Shown: positions 10,336 through 18,091, numbered from the stretch's first letter. The stretch: DNA of 22,961 nt from JABMRP01 sp964444795 (GCA_964444795.1 CAYUIQ010000149.1:1-22961); one strand, 5' to 3'. Notes: generated from the letters alone by a model not told the origin. Program-made: numbers and translations.

Positions 10336-10502
10336 GGAACGTAGTCCCTATGGTGTGGTTGTGTTGGAAATATCTTACGGCCGGTAAACCGACCCATCCG
10401 CTGGCTGCCGACGCACGGTCGGCTCGGGCAACACCAACCATGCCCTCGTGGGTCCAAATCGGCGGCAGCTTTTCACAACACGTTCCACGTTACTTCCTTC
10501 TC

Positions 10503-10537
10503 AAAAAAAAAGCCCCAAGGCGTTGTCGGCCTTGAGG
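10503..10537 (-). terminator. leuA leader attenuator terminator
   Basis: On the minus strand CCTCAAGGC (10537-10529) pairs with GCCTTGGGG (10521-10513) over nine base pairs with one G-U pair and a seven-base loop. A C and then nine U residues follow (10511-10503). It stands between the leader peptide and leuA, about 170 nt before the leuA start, so it can stop transcription before leuA. Confidence 0.88.
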
Positions 10538-10576
10538 TTCGGTCTACACAATCGAAAAACGCGTCGACGGCGAACC
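10536..10576 (-). promoter_or_regulatory. Antiterminator pairing of the leu leader
   Basis: GGTTCG (10576-10571), directly behind the leader-peptide stop codon, is complementary to CGAACC (10541-10536). Its last two bases belong to the 5' arm of the terminator. After a two-base bulge the pairing extends by GTC with GAC. Forming this stem would disturb the terminator base. A competing hairpin CTGGC-ACTA-GCCAG lies inside the leader coding sequence. Confidence 0.6.
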
Positions 10577-10639
10577 CTACGGCCGATCACTGGCTAGTGC
10601 CAGAAGAAATAACGGCAATAGGTTTCGCGTGAGGGTCAT
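10577..10639 (-). CDS. leuL: Leucine-rich leader peptide of leuA (attenuation)
   Basis: The minus strand encodes a 20-residue peptide from ATG 10639 to TAG 10577. Seven residues are leucine (codons CTC, CTA, TTG, TTA, CTT, CTG, CTA), six of them in the stretch NLLPLFLLALA. Four use the codons CTA, TTG or TTA, whereas the leucines of leuA are mostly CTG. A promoter lies about 50 nt upstream and an intrinsic terminator 40 nt downstream. This is the classic arrangement in which ribosome stalling at leucine codons during starvation favours an antiterminator. The ribosome binding site is weak (AAGAAG, 9 nt upstream). The assignment rests on sequence alone but is hard to explain by chance. Confidence 0.82.
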   Translation of the reverse strand: MTLTRNLLPLFLLALASDRP

Positions 10640-10689
10640 CGTATCGCTTCTTGTTTCGGGGGATTCGTCCGGTTCCCTATTCATATAGT

Positions 10690-10718
10690 ACCCTACGAGA
10701 GTGGATCGGTTCGGTCAA
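10690..10718 (-). promoter_or_regulatory. Promoter of the leu leader and leuA
   Basis: On the minus strand -35 TTGACC (10718-10713) is followed after 17 bases by TAGGGT (10695-10690). A better -10 (TACTAT, 10690-10685) is five bases further down, with a long 22-base spacer. Either gives a transcript starting about 40 nt before the leader peptide. Confidence 0.5.
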
Positions 10719-10886
10719 GACCCTTACTTTGGTGAATTGGCCCCTTTCGACAATCAACGAAGATGGCCACTGACAGCGACCGATCTTCACTTGGGGGCCA
10801 GTTTTCGGTAAGCTGGGCAAACGTCTGTGTACTTTCGGCTCTAAACTCTGGCAGGAAAACGGGTTAAGTTAGGAAGCCAAGGGGAT

Positions 10887-11123
10887 ATGACGGGCGAAAA
10901 CCTCGATATTTTCGCAGGAACTGACATCCCCACAAAAGGGGGTTCCGCGCGTGGTCCCCGGCGGTTCGTGGGCGTCCGATTCGCCTGTTGCGACATCTAC
11001 ACTCGGGTGTATATCAACCGGGAAGGCACCGCCTACGAGGGATGCTGCCCGAGGTGCTTCCGAACGGTACGGCTGCGAATCGGCCCCGGAGGCAGCGAAT
11101 CGCGATTCTTCGAGGCTCGCTAA
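10887..11123 (+). CDS. Small cysteine-rich protein conserved in Planctomycetes
   Basis: The 78-residue protein starts at ATG 10887 behind AAGGGG (10879-10884). It has a CC pair at 34-35 and CPRC at 54-57, a four-cysteine set that could bind zinc in a rubredoxin- or ribbon-like fold. The stretch RFVGVRFACCDIYTRVYINR and the end RLRIGPGGSESRFF are patterns that I remember from small hypothetical proteins of Planctomycetes. That memory cannot be checked here. It opens a plus-strand row that leads to ruvA, but the 139 bp gap to the next gene leaves the operon open. Function unknown. A structural or nucleic-acid-binding role is possible. Confidence 0.75.
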   Translation: MTGENLDIFAGTDIPTKGGSARGPRRFVGVRFACCDIYTRVYINREGTAYEGCCPRCFRTVRLRIGPGGSESRFFEAR

Positions 11124-11262
11124 GATCCGAGCCATTCTCTTCCCCACTGCGTATTGAGCCAAACGGCCGTTTCGAGTACCCTCTTGCGACTTGCCCACTT
11201 CAGGCATCCCCCGTAAGGGGTGTCGCGTCCTGTTTGCGCCCATCCTGTTGGTACACGGTCTG

Positions 11263-11748
11263 ATGGATTACGACGTCCAACGTTGCACGCGTCACTGCCA
11301 GGACTCCGACCGGGAGCTCAAGCCGGGCGAGTCGTTCTACTCCGCGCTGGTTCGCCAGGGCGCCGAGGTGGTGCGGCACGACTACTCCCAGGAGGCATGG
11401 ACGGGACCTCCGGACGGCGCGGTCGGCTGGTGGAAGTCGCAAATCCCCGATCGCAACGCCCGGCGGCTGCATTGGGCGCCCAACGACGTGATGCTGCGAT
11501 TCTTCGAGGAGCTGGAGTCCCAGCCCGACAAGCAGGACATGCGCTATGTGTTGGCCTTGCTGCTGGTGAGGCGGCGCGTGATGCGACAGGAAGACAGCGA
11601 GCAAGACGAACAGGGCCGCGAGGTCTTGGTGTTGTACTGCCCACGACGAGAAACGACGTATCGGGCGCCGGTCGTCGAGCCGGACACGAAGCGGACCGAG
11701 GAGATTCAGGAAGAACTCGCCCGACTGTTGTTCGCCGATGCGAGCTAA
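11263..11748 (+). CDS. Conserved short protein of unknown function
   Basis: ATG 11263 gives 161 residues. The open frame runs back to 11191, but the upstream part has no protein-like character and no start shows a good ribosome binding site. TTG 11248 is an alternative. The product has two cysteines near the N-terminus (CTRHC), a conserved-looking core (LKPGESFYSALVRQGAEVVR, then a tryptophan-rich region around GWWKSQ), a leucine-rich helix near residue 100 and an acidic C-terminus. Beta-strand content is high around residues 120-140. I do not recognise a named domain. It lies 36 bp before the LolA-like gene and is probably cotranscribed with it. Confidence 0.7.
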   Translation: MDYDVQRCTRHCQDSDRELKPGESFYSALVRQGAEVVRHDYSQEAWTGPPDGAVGWWKSQIPDRNARRLHWAPNDVMLRFFEELESQPDKQDMRYVLALLLVRRRVMRQEDSEQDEQGREVLVLYCPRRETTYRAPVVEPDTKRTEEIQEELARLLFADAS

Positions 11749-11784
11749 CGCCGGGGTCGTCCAAGGATGGTAGGGGAAAAGTGG

Positions 11785-12711
11785 ATGAACGGATATCGCC
11801 CGTTGGGTTACGTGTTGCTGGCCGTGGGCATTATCTCGGCCAGTGGGGCCAATTGCCTTCCGTTTAAGAAACCGGTTACCATGTGTCCGCGCGTATTGCC
11901 CGAGGGGCCCAAGCTGCAAGAGATCATCGCCGCGGTCAATCACAACAATTCGCAGATCTATTCTTTCTCGACGTCCGAGGCGACGTTCAACGGGACGAAC
12001 CTTCTGGCGCAGCTTTCCGGGCCGGTGGCATTTCAGCGTCCCAAGCGGTTGCGGATTCGCGCCGGAACCGGGATCACGGGCCGGGAAGTTGATCTGGGGA
12101 GCAACGACGAATTGTTTTGGGTCTGGATCCGCCGGGCCAAACCACCGGCCGTGCTCTACGCCCGGCACGACGAGTTGGCCACTTGCCCCGCGCGGAAGTC
12201 GTTTCCGATCGATCCCGATTGGCTGATCGAGGCCCTGGGTATCGGCACGCTGGATCCGGCCGGTCAGCATACGGGCCCCTTTCCTTTGGGCAACAACCGC
12301 CTGGAAATCCGCACCACGAGCGTCACACCCGATGGACCACGGACCAAACACACGATCGTCGACGCCTTTTCCGCCGTCATTCTGGAGCAGCACGTTTTCG
12401 ATCGTCAAGGGCAGCCGATCGCCAGTTCGATTTGCCGCGGGCATCGGTTGGATCCGGTGACCAAACTGAACGTACCACGGGTCATCGAGATCCGGCATCC
12501 GGCAACCCAACTGACAATGACGATCGACCTGGGCGACGTGCGCGTCAACGAGCTGTCGGGCGATGCCACGGAACGCTGGTCGATGCCCACTCCCGAAGGC
12601 GCCCCGCTGGTCAACCTTTGCGCACCGGGCGCCCGGGTCCCTCCGATGCAAGTCCCCGCCGTTTCCTCGCTGCCGCCGGATTTGCGTACCCAGCGGCGGA
12701 TTCGATATTGA
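11785..12711 (+). CDS. LolA-like secreted protein or lipoprotein
   Basis: ATG 11785 is preferred to ATG 11767 because a GGGGA box stands 8 nt before it and an export signal follows at once (MNGYRPLGYVLLAVGII, then SASGANC at about 18-24). The cysteine after GAN is a possible lipidation site, but the lipobox is imperfect, so cleavage by signal peptidase I is equally likely. The 308 residues are rich in beta strands. FQRPKRLRIRAGTG followed by DLGSNDELFWVW recalls the half-barrel of LolA and LppX proteins, which carry lipids or lipoproteins in the periplasm. No catalytic motif is seen. The gene is 48 bp before ruvA in the same direction. The functional link to ruvA is unclear. Confidence 0.72.
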   Translation: MNGYRPLGYVLLAVGIISASGANCLPFKKPVTMCPRVLPEGPKLQEIIAAVNHNNSQIYSFSTSEATFNGTNLLAQLSGPVAFQRPKRLRIRAGTGITGREVDLGSNDELFWVWIRRAKPPAVLYARHDELATCPARKSFPIDPDWLIEALGIGTLDPAGQHTGPFPLGNNRLEIRTTSVTPDGPRTKHTIVDAFSAVILEQHVFDRQGQPIASSICRGHRLDPVTKLNVPRVIEIRHPATQLTMTIDLGDVRVNELSGDATERWSMPTPEGAPLVNLCAPGARVPPMQVPAVSSLPPDLRTQRRIRY

Positions 12712-12721
12712 CCTTTGTCGT

Positions 12722-12740
12722 AGGCACACTCCGTGTGCCT
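12722..12740. repeat. REP-like palindrome before ruvA
   Basis: AGGCACAC (12722-12729) and GTGTGCCT (12733-12740) form a perfect eight-base-pair hairpin around TCC. It ends seven bases before the ruvA ribosome binding site, so it could affect translation. It looks like a dispersed palindromic unit. Confidence 0.7.
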
Positions 12741-12759
12741 GCTACTGAAGGAGCATCCT

Positions 12760-13386
12760 TTGATAACGAAGATTAATGGCCGGTTGATCGAGGTTCGCAA
12801 CGACGTGGCAACGGTGGGCATCGGTGCCTTCGAGCACGAGGTGTTTATTCCCGAGTTTACCCGCCGCAAGTTGCAGGCGGACGTGGGCAAAGACATCAGT
12901 CTGCACACGATCGAGTATCTTGAGGGCAACCCGATGCAGGGCCGGCTCACGCCGCGGCTGATCGGCTTCTACGACAAGGTCGAGCGGGAGTTCTTCGAGT
13001 TGTTCTGCTCGGTCGACGGGGTGGGGGTGAAAAAGGCGCTTCGCGCGATGGTGCGTCCGGTCAAGGAGGTGGCCACGGCCATTGAGGAGAAGGATGCCAA
13101 AGCGCTGGCCTCTTTGCCCGGCGTCGGACCGGCTACTTCCGAGCGGATCATCGCCAAGCTGCGCCGTAAGGTGCCGAAATTTGCCCTGATGGTTACCCGC
13201 GAGGAAGCCGAGGGAGCCGACGTCCAGCCGGACATGGTCTCCGAAGCGTTCGAATTGCTCCGCGGCTTGGGCCACAACGAGAGCGACGCCCGGCGACTAC
13301 TGGACGCGGCCCTTGGCGCGAAGAAGAAATACCGCGACGTCCAGGCCCTGCTGCACGCCATCTATGAGCAGAGCAGTAAGGAGTAG
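12760..13386 (+). CDS. ruvA: Holliday junction branch migration protein RuvA
   Basis: RuvA binds the four-way junction and recruits the RuvB motor. TTG 12760 is chosen as start: AAGGAG (12748-12753) is six bases upstream and the product then begins MITKINGRLIEV, the usual RuvA N-terminus. This gives 208 residues (E. coli 203). Residues 1-65 form the OB-fold domain, two helix-hairpin-helix motifs follow (SVDGVGVKKALRAM and LASLPGVGPATSERIIAKL), and the C-terminal domain that contacts RuvB is present (SEAFELLRGLGHNESDARRLL). ruvB is 3.6 kb downstream on the same strand with the radical SAM cassette between them, so the usual ruvA-ruvB neighbourhood is split. Confidence 0.96.
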   Translation: MITKINGRLIEVRNDVATVGIGAFEHEVFIPEFTRRKLQADVGKDISLHTIEYLEGNPMQGRLTPRLIGFYDKVEREFFELFCSVDGVGVKKALRAMVRPVKEVATAIEEKDAKALASLPGVGPATSERIIAKLRRKVPKFALMVTREEAEGADVQPDMVSEAFELLRGLGHNESDARRLLDAALGAKKKYRDVQALLHAIYEQSSKE

Positions 13387-13570
13387 TCGTGTCCGGGACG
13401 GCCGATTGACCGTCTCCTTGGCAAAGCCGGCCGAAACTCCAATCGTTGAACTCGAACGCCCCGTCGTCGCCGGGCGGCCTGACTAGAAGTTGGCGTGATA
13501 CTCGGCGGCCAGTCTCGCCCAGAGAACGGGGGATGTCGTTACCACATCGCGTGCAAGTCCCGAAGCGAGG

Positions 13571-13579
13571 TGATATAGT
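13571..13579 (+). promoter_or_regulatory. Candidate extended -10 promoter of the radical SAM cassette
   Basis: TGATATAGT is an extended -10 element. A poor -35 (GTGCAA at 13551-13556) stands 17 bases upstream. The predicted start near 13587 leaves a short leader that contains the GGAGG box of the next gene. Confidence 0.35.
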
Positions 13580-13608
13580 AGCGGATAGTAGTCCTGGAGG
13601 TTTTCGGT

Positions 13609-14949
13609 GTGGCCCTGATCAGCGAGGATTTTCTGTTTAGCTTCCGCCCCTCCAAATGGCTGTGGAAACCGCTCGTCAAGCGGGTCGTTACCGGCAGTTG
13701 GAGGCGGTTATGGATGCGGCCCGGCGCGGTGACGGTTCCCGCCGGATTGAAGCGACTGGGGCTCTATCTACACGTCCCGTTCTGCGGCAACCTGTGCCCT
13801 TTCTGCCCGTACAACCGCGTGGAACACGACGCCGCGCTTTTCCGTCGTTACGAGGTGGCAGTCCGCCAGGAAATCGACTTGGTTGCCCAACGGCTGGCCG
13901 AGGCGGTCCGAGAGTCGGGCACGCATCGGCCGCGGATCGTGTCGCTTTACATCGGTGGTGGCACGCCGACCGTGGAACCGGAAGCACTGGTCCGATTGAT
14001 TGACTACCTGGAGGAGGCGTTCGGACCGGCCGCCGACGTGTGCGTGGAACTGCACCCGTCGGCGATGGACGACGAGTGCCTTGGGGCGCTGAAGCGGGCA
14101 GGAGTGACCATGGTGTCTATTGGCGTAGAAAGCCTTTCAGATCGGCTCCTGGAGTTGATCGGCCGTTCGCACGATGCCGCTACGGCGGAGGACGCCGTTC
14201 GCCGGGCGGTCCGCTCGGGGTTCGATGCCGTCAACGTCGATCTGATGTTCGCCCTACCGACCCAGACCGTAGACGACCTGGACCGCGACCTTCGGGGGAT
14301 TCTCTCTCTCGGTGTGGATCAAATCTCCACGTACCCCATCTTCGGTTTCCCCTACACCGAACTGGGCCGCACTCTGGGCATCCAGGCGATTCGCCGTCCG
14401 CCGGGTGAGCTTATCCGGCGGATGCTCGCCCTGATCCGCCAGCGGGCTTACGAGCGGGGGTTCGAACAGTGTGCGGTCTGGTCGTTTCTGCGACCTTGCC
14501 AGAAGAAGTTCAGCTCGATCACTCGGCACCACTACCTTGGATTCGGGCCAAGCGCCGCCTCCATGACCGGCCATCAGTTCTATGTCAACACGTTTTCGGT
14601 CGACCAATACGTTTCCGCCCTGCCGGGCCAATTGCCCGTGGCCCTGGTCATGCCCGTGAACAAACGCCTGGAAATGGGCTATTGGCTGTACTGGCGAGCG
14701 TACGAGATGAAGATCGCGGGGGACGAGTTCCGCGAGCTGTTTGGAGAAGATTTGGGGACCGTCTATGGATCACTCCTGCGGACCCTGACGGGACTCGGGA
14801 TGGCCACGCAGCACAATGGCAGCTATCGGTTGACCGAAAAAGCGGCCTACTGGGTCCACCGTTTTCAGAATGAGTATTCCCTGAACTACATCAACCGACT
14901 CTGGGGTCGGTGTCGCGAGGAACCATGGCCGGACCGGGTAAGACTCTAG
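13609..14949 (+). CDS. HemN/HemW-like radical SAM enzyme
   Basis: GTG 13609 is preceded by GGAGG (13596-13600) at eight bases. The 446 residues show LYLHVPFC with the cluster cysteines C59-x3-C63-x2-C66, the SAM-binding GGGTP (116-120), and the conserved VSIGVES and DLMFALPTQT strands of the HemN group. The C-terminal part (about 350-420) is a winged-helix-like HemN_C domain. The family includes coproporphyrinogen dehydrogenase, the haem chaperone HemW and class C methylases of natural product pathways, which cannot be separated by eye. The coupling to a second radical SAM enzyme and a formyltransferase argues against a plain haem role. The next gene starts inside its last 25 bases, which indicates translational coupling. 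Confidence 0.85.
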   Translation: MALISEDFLFSFRPSKWLWKPLVKRVVTGSWRRLWMRPGAVTVPAGLKRLGLYLHVPFCGNLCPFCPYNRVEHDAALFRRYEVAVRQEIDLVAQRLAEAVRESGTHRPRIVSLYIGGGTPTVEPEALVRLIDYLEEAFGPAADVCVELHPSAMDDECLGALKRAGVTMVSIGVESLSDRLLELIGRSHDAATAEDAVRRAVRSGFDAVNVDLMFALPTQTVDDLDRDLRGILSLGVDQISTYPIFGFPYTELGRTLGIQAIRRPPGELIRRMLALIRQRAYERGFEQCAVWSFLRPCQKKFSSITRHHYLGFGPSAASMTGHQFYVNTFSVDQYVSALPGQLPVALVMPVNKRLEMGYWLYWRAYEMKIAGDEFRELFGEDLGTVYGSLLRTLTGLGMATQHNGSYRLTEKAAYWVHRFQNEYSLNYINRLWGRCREEPWPDRVRL

Positions 14950-15860
14950 GCCGCTGGGCGCGTGCATCCGCCGCCACGCGCGCCCGCTACTACGTTCGGC
15001 TGGCGGCACGGCTTGTTCTGGGTAAGCCGCTTCCGGTCATCGGCGGCATTTCGATCACTGATGTCTGTAACCTCGACTGCGTTCATTGCTGGCGCCGGAA
15101 CCAGGGCGGCGGACACGTGCCGTTCGCCCGGGTCCGAGCAGGCCTTGAACGAATCCACAGCATGGGAGCACGGTATCTCTACATCCAAGGTGGCGAGCCG
15201 TTTACCTGGCGCGACGGCGACTTCCGGCTTCGCGATGTGGTCCGTGCGGCTGCTGACATCGGCTTCTTCCATGTGGCGGTATGCACCAACGGCACCTTGC
15301 CGCTCGAGGCCGAGCCCGATTCGTTTTCCGTGAGTATCGAAGGCTTGCCCCACGTTCATGATCGCATCCGCAGCGGGTCGTTCCAACGCGTGGCGGCAAA
15401 CATCGAAGCCAGCGACCATCCGAACATCTTTGCCAACACGACCTTCAACCGCCAGAACGTCAGCCAGTTGGAACCTCTGGCCCGATGGGTAAGCTCCCGC
15501 GAGAACCTCCGGGGGGTCCTGGTCAACTTCCACATACCGTACCCGGGCGTGGAGCACCTCGCGCTAAGCATGTTGCAGCGGGCCGCGCTGGCCAAAGAGG
15601 CGTTTGCACTGAAGCGCAAAGGCTATCCAATCCTCAACACCTACAGCGGACTCAAAGCCCTCGAACGAAATGACTGGAAACGGCCACTCGACCTGTCAGT
15701 GGTGACCGATTGTACCCAGGTTTACTCCTGCTGCCGAGCGAGGGGGAACGACGCCATCTGCCGGGAGTGCGGCTACGCCGGTTGGGCGGAGCTGGCCGGG
15801 GTGCTGAAGTGGGACGTCGCCAGCGTTTTCGACGTGCTCCGAAAGTTGCACCGACGATGA
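14925..15860 (+). CDS. Radical SAM enzyme with C-terminal cysteine cluster
   Basis: ATG 14925 (GAGG four bases upstream) lies inside the end of the preceding gene. GTG 14910 is an alternative. The 311-residue protein has the cluster motif C48-x3-C52-x2-C55 followed by a tryptophan, then GGEP (89-92). The barrel is followed by a shortened SPASM-like tail with C263, C269, C270, C279 and C282, which could bind an auxiliary iron-sulfur cluster. Such tails occur in enzymes that modify peptides or sugars. The substrate is unknown. It overlaps the downstream gene by ATGA, so the three genes are almost certainly one transcript. Confidence 0.87.
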   Translation: MAGPGKTLGRWARASAATRARYYVRLAARLVLGKPLPVIGGISITDVCNLDCVHCWRRNQGGGHVPFARVRAGLERIHSMGARYLYIQGGEPFTWRDGDFRLRDVVRAAADIGFFHVAVCTNGTLPLEAEPDSFSVSIEGLPHVHDRIRSGSFQRVAANIEASDHPNIFANTTFNRQNVSQLEPLARWVSSRENLRGVLVNFHIPYPGVEHLALSMLQRAALAKEAFALKRKGYPILNTYSGLKALERNDWKRPLDLSVVTDCTQVYSCCRARGNDAICRECGYAGWAELAGVLKWDVASVFDVLRKLHRR

Positions 15861-16699
15861 ACGTATCGACCAGCCGCACGGAGCCGATCGATCGGCCACC
15901 GCGCATAGCGCTAGTGGTCGTCGACGACGGCCTGTACACACACCGCTGGGTGATCCCGATCCTGGAAGCGGCCCATCTGGAGGTGGTCTGCGTGGCAACG
16001 CTCAGCCCGTTCCAGGCGGTCGACTTCAACCCCGGCGGGGCTCGCGGCTGGTGCCTCGCCACCCTCGCCCGGATGCGGTACTACGGTCTCGCCGCCACGT
16101 GGCGGTTCGGCTGCAAGTGGGCCCGCGGTCGCGCGGATGATTTGCTGTTCCGGATGAGACTCCGCAGGCGAGCGCACTCGGTCGCCTCCGTGGCCCACAC
16201 CCTCGGGATAGAGCGGATCAAGCCGCCCAGCGGCGACATCAATCACCCGGCGTTCTGCGCCCAGTTGGCCGCAAGCGGGCCGGACCTGGTTGTCTGCGCG
16301 TTTTCACAGCGGGCCGGAGGATCGTTTGTCCAGACGGCTCGCGCCGGCTGCCTCAACGTGCATTTCTCGCTGTTGCCGGAGCATCGCGGCCGGGAGCCGT
16401 CGTTTCGAGCCATGCTCAGCGGAAAAGGAGCAGGCGTTTCCGTCCACTGGATGGCCCCTGAACTCGACGCAGGAGCCGTGGTGCTCCAAAGATCGCTCGA
16501 CGTCACCGGATGCATAACGCTGCACAAAGCGATTCTCCGAGCCTGCGACGTGGCCGCCCGGCTCGTGCCCGACGCAATCCGAAGGGCGGCCCGATGGCAG
16601 GGCGCGAAGCACGAGCCGGGTCCCCGGCTGCCCGCCGGGGGCTGGCCCTCCCGGCAGGAGACGACCCTCTTCCGACAAAAGGGCTTTCGCTTCGTCTAG
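15857..16699 (+). CDS. Formyltransferase-family protein
   Basis: ATG 15857 overlaps the preceding stop codon (ATGA), which fixes the start although the frame is open further upstream. The 280 residues carry the formyltransferase signature: NVHFSLLPEHRG with Asn167 and His169, and Asp204 in LDAGAVVL, which matches the Asn-His-Asp catalytic set and spacing of Fmt and PurN. This family transfers a formyl group from 10-formyltetrahydrofolate to an amine. The C-terminal OB-like domain of methionyl-tRNA formyltransferase is missing and the N-terminal region diverges, so the acceptor is probably a small molecule such as an amino sugar or a pathway intermediate. It is the last gene of the cassette. 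Confidence 0.85.
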   Translation: MNVSTSRTEPIDRPPRIALVVVDDGLYTHRWVIPILEAAHLEVVCVATLSPFQAVDFNPGGARGWCLATLARMRYYGLAATWRFGCKWARGRADDLLFRMRLRRRAHSVASVAHTLGIERIKPPSGDINHPAFCAQLAASGPDLVVCAFSQRAGGSFVQTARAGCLNVHFSLLPEHRGREPSFRAMLSGKGAGVSVHWMAPELDAGAVVLQRSLDVTGCITLHKAILRACDVAARLVPDAIRRAARWQGAKHEPGPRLPAGGWPSRQETTLFRQKGFRFV

Positions 16700-16902
16700 C
16701 CAGCGCTTCGATCACACACAACGACCCGTCTATTGGATTCACGCCACGAAACAGGCAGTGCCCTTCGGCAGCCAACCGCCGACGCAATCACGTAGTCCCA
16801 TTTCGAGACCGTAATTGCCGAGCCTGTCGCACGTACTCGTACCTCTTTCAGAACATCCGGGGAAACGACCGTATTCTCGGATTGTAGCCTCCCGACGATG
16901 GC

Positions 16903-16932
16903 TCGACTTCCCTTGGGCCTTTCTGCTATATT
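16903..16932 (+). promoter_or_regulatory. ruvB promoter
   Basis: The -35 TCGACT (16903-16908) and the extended -10 TGCTATATT (16924-16932, hexamer 16927-16932) have an 18-base spacer. Transcription would begin at about 16939, which is at or after ATG 16938 and supports the later ruvB start at 16983. Confidence 0.5.
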
Positions 16933-16982
16933 GGCTCATGCAGTCAACACCCGTTCACCTCTCCCCCGAGCAAAACGCCACG

Positions 16983-18017
16983 ATGAGCCGCGAACCGATC
17001 GTGCAATCGACGACGAGTCCGGCCGATGAGGAGGATCGGGCGCTGCGCCCGCAGCGGATGGAGGAGATGATCGGGCAGCGCGAGGTGTACGCGCGGCTGG
17101 AAATCGCCATCGACGCCGCCTCGAAGCGGAGCGAGCCGCTGGGCCACATCCTCTTCGATGGCCCCCCCGGATTGGGGAAAACGACGTTCGCCATGTGCAT
17201 TCCCCGCAATATGGGCGTGCCTATCCAGATTGCCAGCGGGGCGACGCTCAAAGCGCCCAAGGACCTGCTCCCCTATCTGACCAACGCGGAAGCCGGGTCG
17301 GTGCTGTTTGTCGACGAAATCCACCGCATGCCCAAAACGGTCGAGGAGTTTCTCTACCCGGCCATGGAAGACTTTCGCGTCGATCTGACCCTGGGCGAGG
17401 GTGTCAACGCGCGGACGATCAACATGCGGCTGAAGCCGTTCACGCTGATCGGGGCCACAACCCGCACGGGCATCATTTCCGCCCCGTTGCGCGACCGCTT
17501 CCAGATGCGAGAGCATTTGGATTTTTACACGGTCGAAGAACTGGCCCAAATCGTGGTCCGCAACGCGGGCAAGCTGCAAGTGGAGATCGACGCGGAGGCG
17601 GCCCCGGAGGTGGCCGGACGCAGCCGAAGCACGCCCCGGATCGCTAACAACCGGCTCCGTTGGATCCGCGATTACGCGATCAGCCGAGCCGACGGACGCA
17701 TCACCCTGCCGGTCGCCCGCGATGCCCTGGCAATGCAGGAAATCGACAAATTGGGCCTGGATCGGCAGGATCGCAAGTACCTGGAGACGATCGCGCGAGT
17801 GTTCGACGGAGGCCCGGTCGGCGTCGAGGCAGTCGCCCACACGATGAACATCCCCCCCGATACGCTGGTGGACGAGGTGGAGCCGTTTCTATTGCGGGCG
17901 GAACTGGTGATTCGCACCCCCCGCGGGCGGAGACTGACACCGGCAGGATTGGAGCATATCGGCCTGCACCGTTCGAGCCCCGATTCGGGGGAGACACAAA
18001 GCCGGCTCTTCGGATAG
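16983..18017 (+). CDS. ruvB: Holliday junction branch migration ATPase RuvB
   Basis: RuvB is the AAA+ hexameric motor that drives branch migration on RuvA-bound junctions. From ATG 16983 the protein has 344 residues (E. coli 336): LRPQRMEEMIGQ before the ATPase domain, Walker A GPPGLGKTT (60-68), Walker B FVDEIH (109-114), sensor GATTRTG, the arginine finger in APLRDRF, and the winged-helix domain with RKYLETIARVFDGGPVGVEA. ATG 16938 would add 15 residues, but it coincides with the predicted transcription start. The usual RSRGTPRIANRLLR motif reads RSRSTPRIANNRLRW here, a mild deviation. The gene has its own promoter and follows the radical SAM cassette after 283 bp. Confidence 0.96.
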   Translation: MSREPIVQSTTSPADEEDRALRPQRMEEMIGQREVYARLEIAIDAASKRSEPLGHILFDGPPGLGKTTFAMCIPRNMGVPIQIASGATLKAPKDLLPYLTNAEAGSVLFVDEIHRMPKTVEEFLYPAMEDFRVDLTLGEGVNARTINMRLKPFTLIGATTRTGIISAPLRDRFQMREHLDFYTVEELAQIVVRNAGKLQVEIDAEAAPEVAGRSRSTPRIANNRLRWIRDYAISRADGRITLPVARDALAMQEIDKLGLDRQDRKYLETIARVFDGGPVGVEAVAHTMNIPPDTLVDEVEPFLLRAELVIRTPRGRRLTPAGLEHIGLHRSSPDSGETQSRLFG

Positions 18018-18063
18018 TTTCGCATCTTTTCAAAAAAACCGCAAAACCTCTGGCCATTGAGGG

Positions 18064-18091
18064 TTGAATAATCCTCCAGAATGGCTATCAT
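18064..18091 (+). promoter_or_regulatory. Promoter of the STAS gene
   Basis: The -35 TTGAAT (18064-18069) and -10 TATCAT (18086-18091) are separated by 16 bases and lie 47 bp after the ruvB stop. The leader of the STAS gene would be about 160 nt and contains a small GATTG-TGCG-CAATC palindrome near 18109-18122. Confidence 0.5.

Noticed and set aside
8914..10344. 476-codon open frame antisense to leuA
   Set aside because: It mirrors the codon pattern of the GC-rich leuA gene and has no protein-family character. leuA on the other strand is certain.
10503..10537. T-box riboswitch before leuA
   Set aside because: I found no T-box consensus or specifier stem. The leucine-rich leader peptide explains the terminator better.
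11200..12729. 509-codon minus-strand open frame opposite the genes at 11263-12711
   Set aside because: Its translation is low in motif content and is a shadow of the plus-strand genes, which have starts, ribosome binding sites and an export signal.
16815..16982. N-terminal extension of RuvB from 16815 or 16938
   Set aside because: The stretch contains the predicted promoter, and the residues do not resemble RuvB until MSREPIVQS at 16983.
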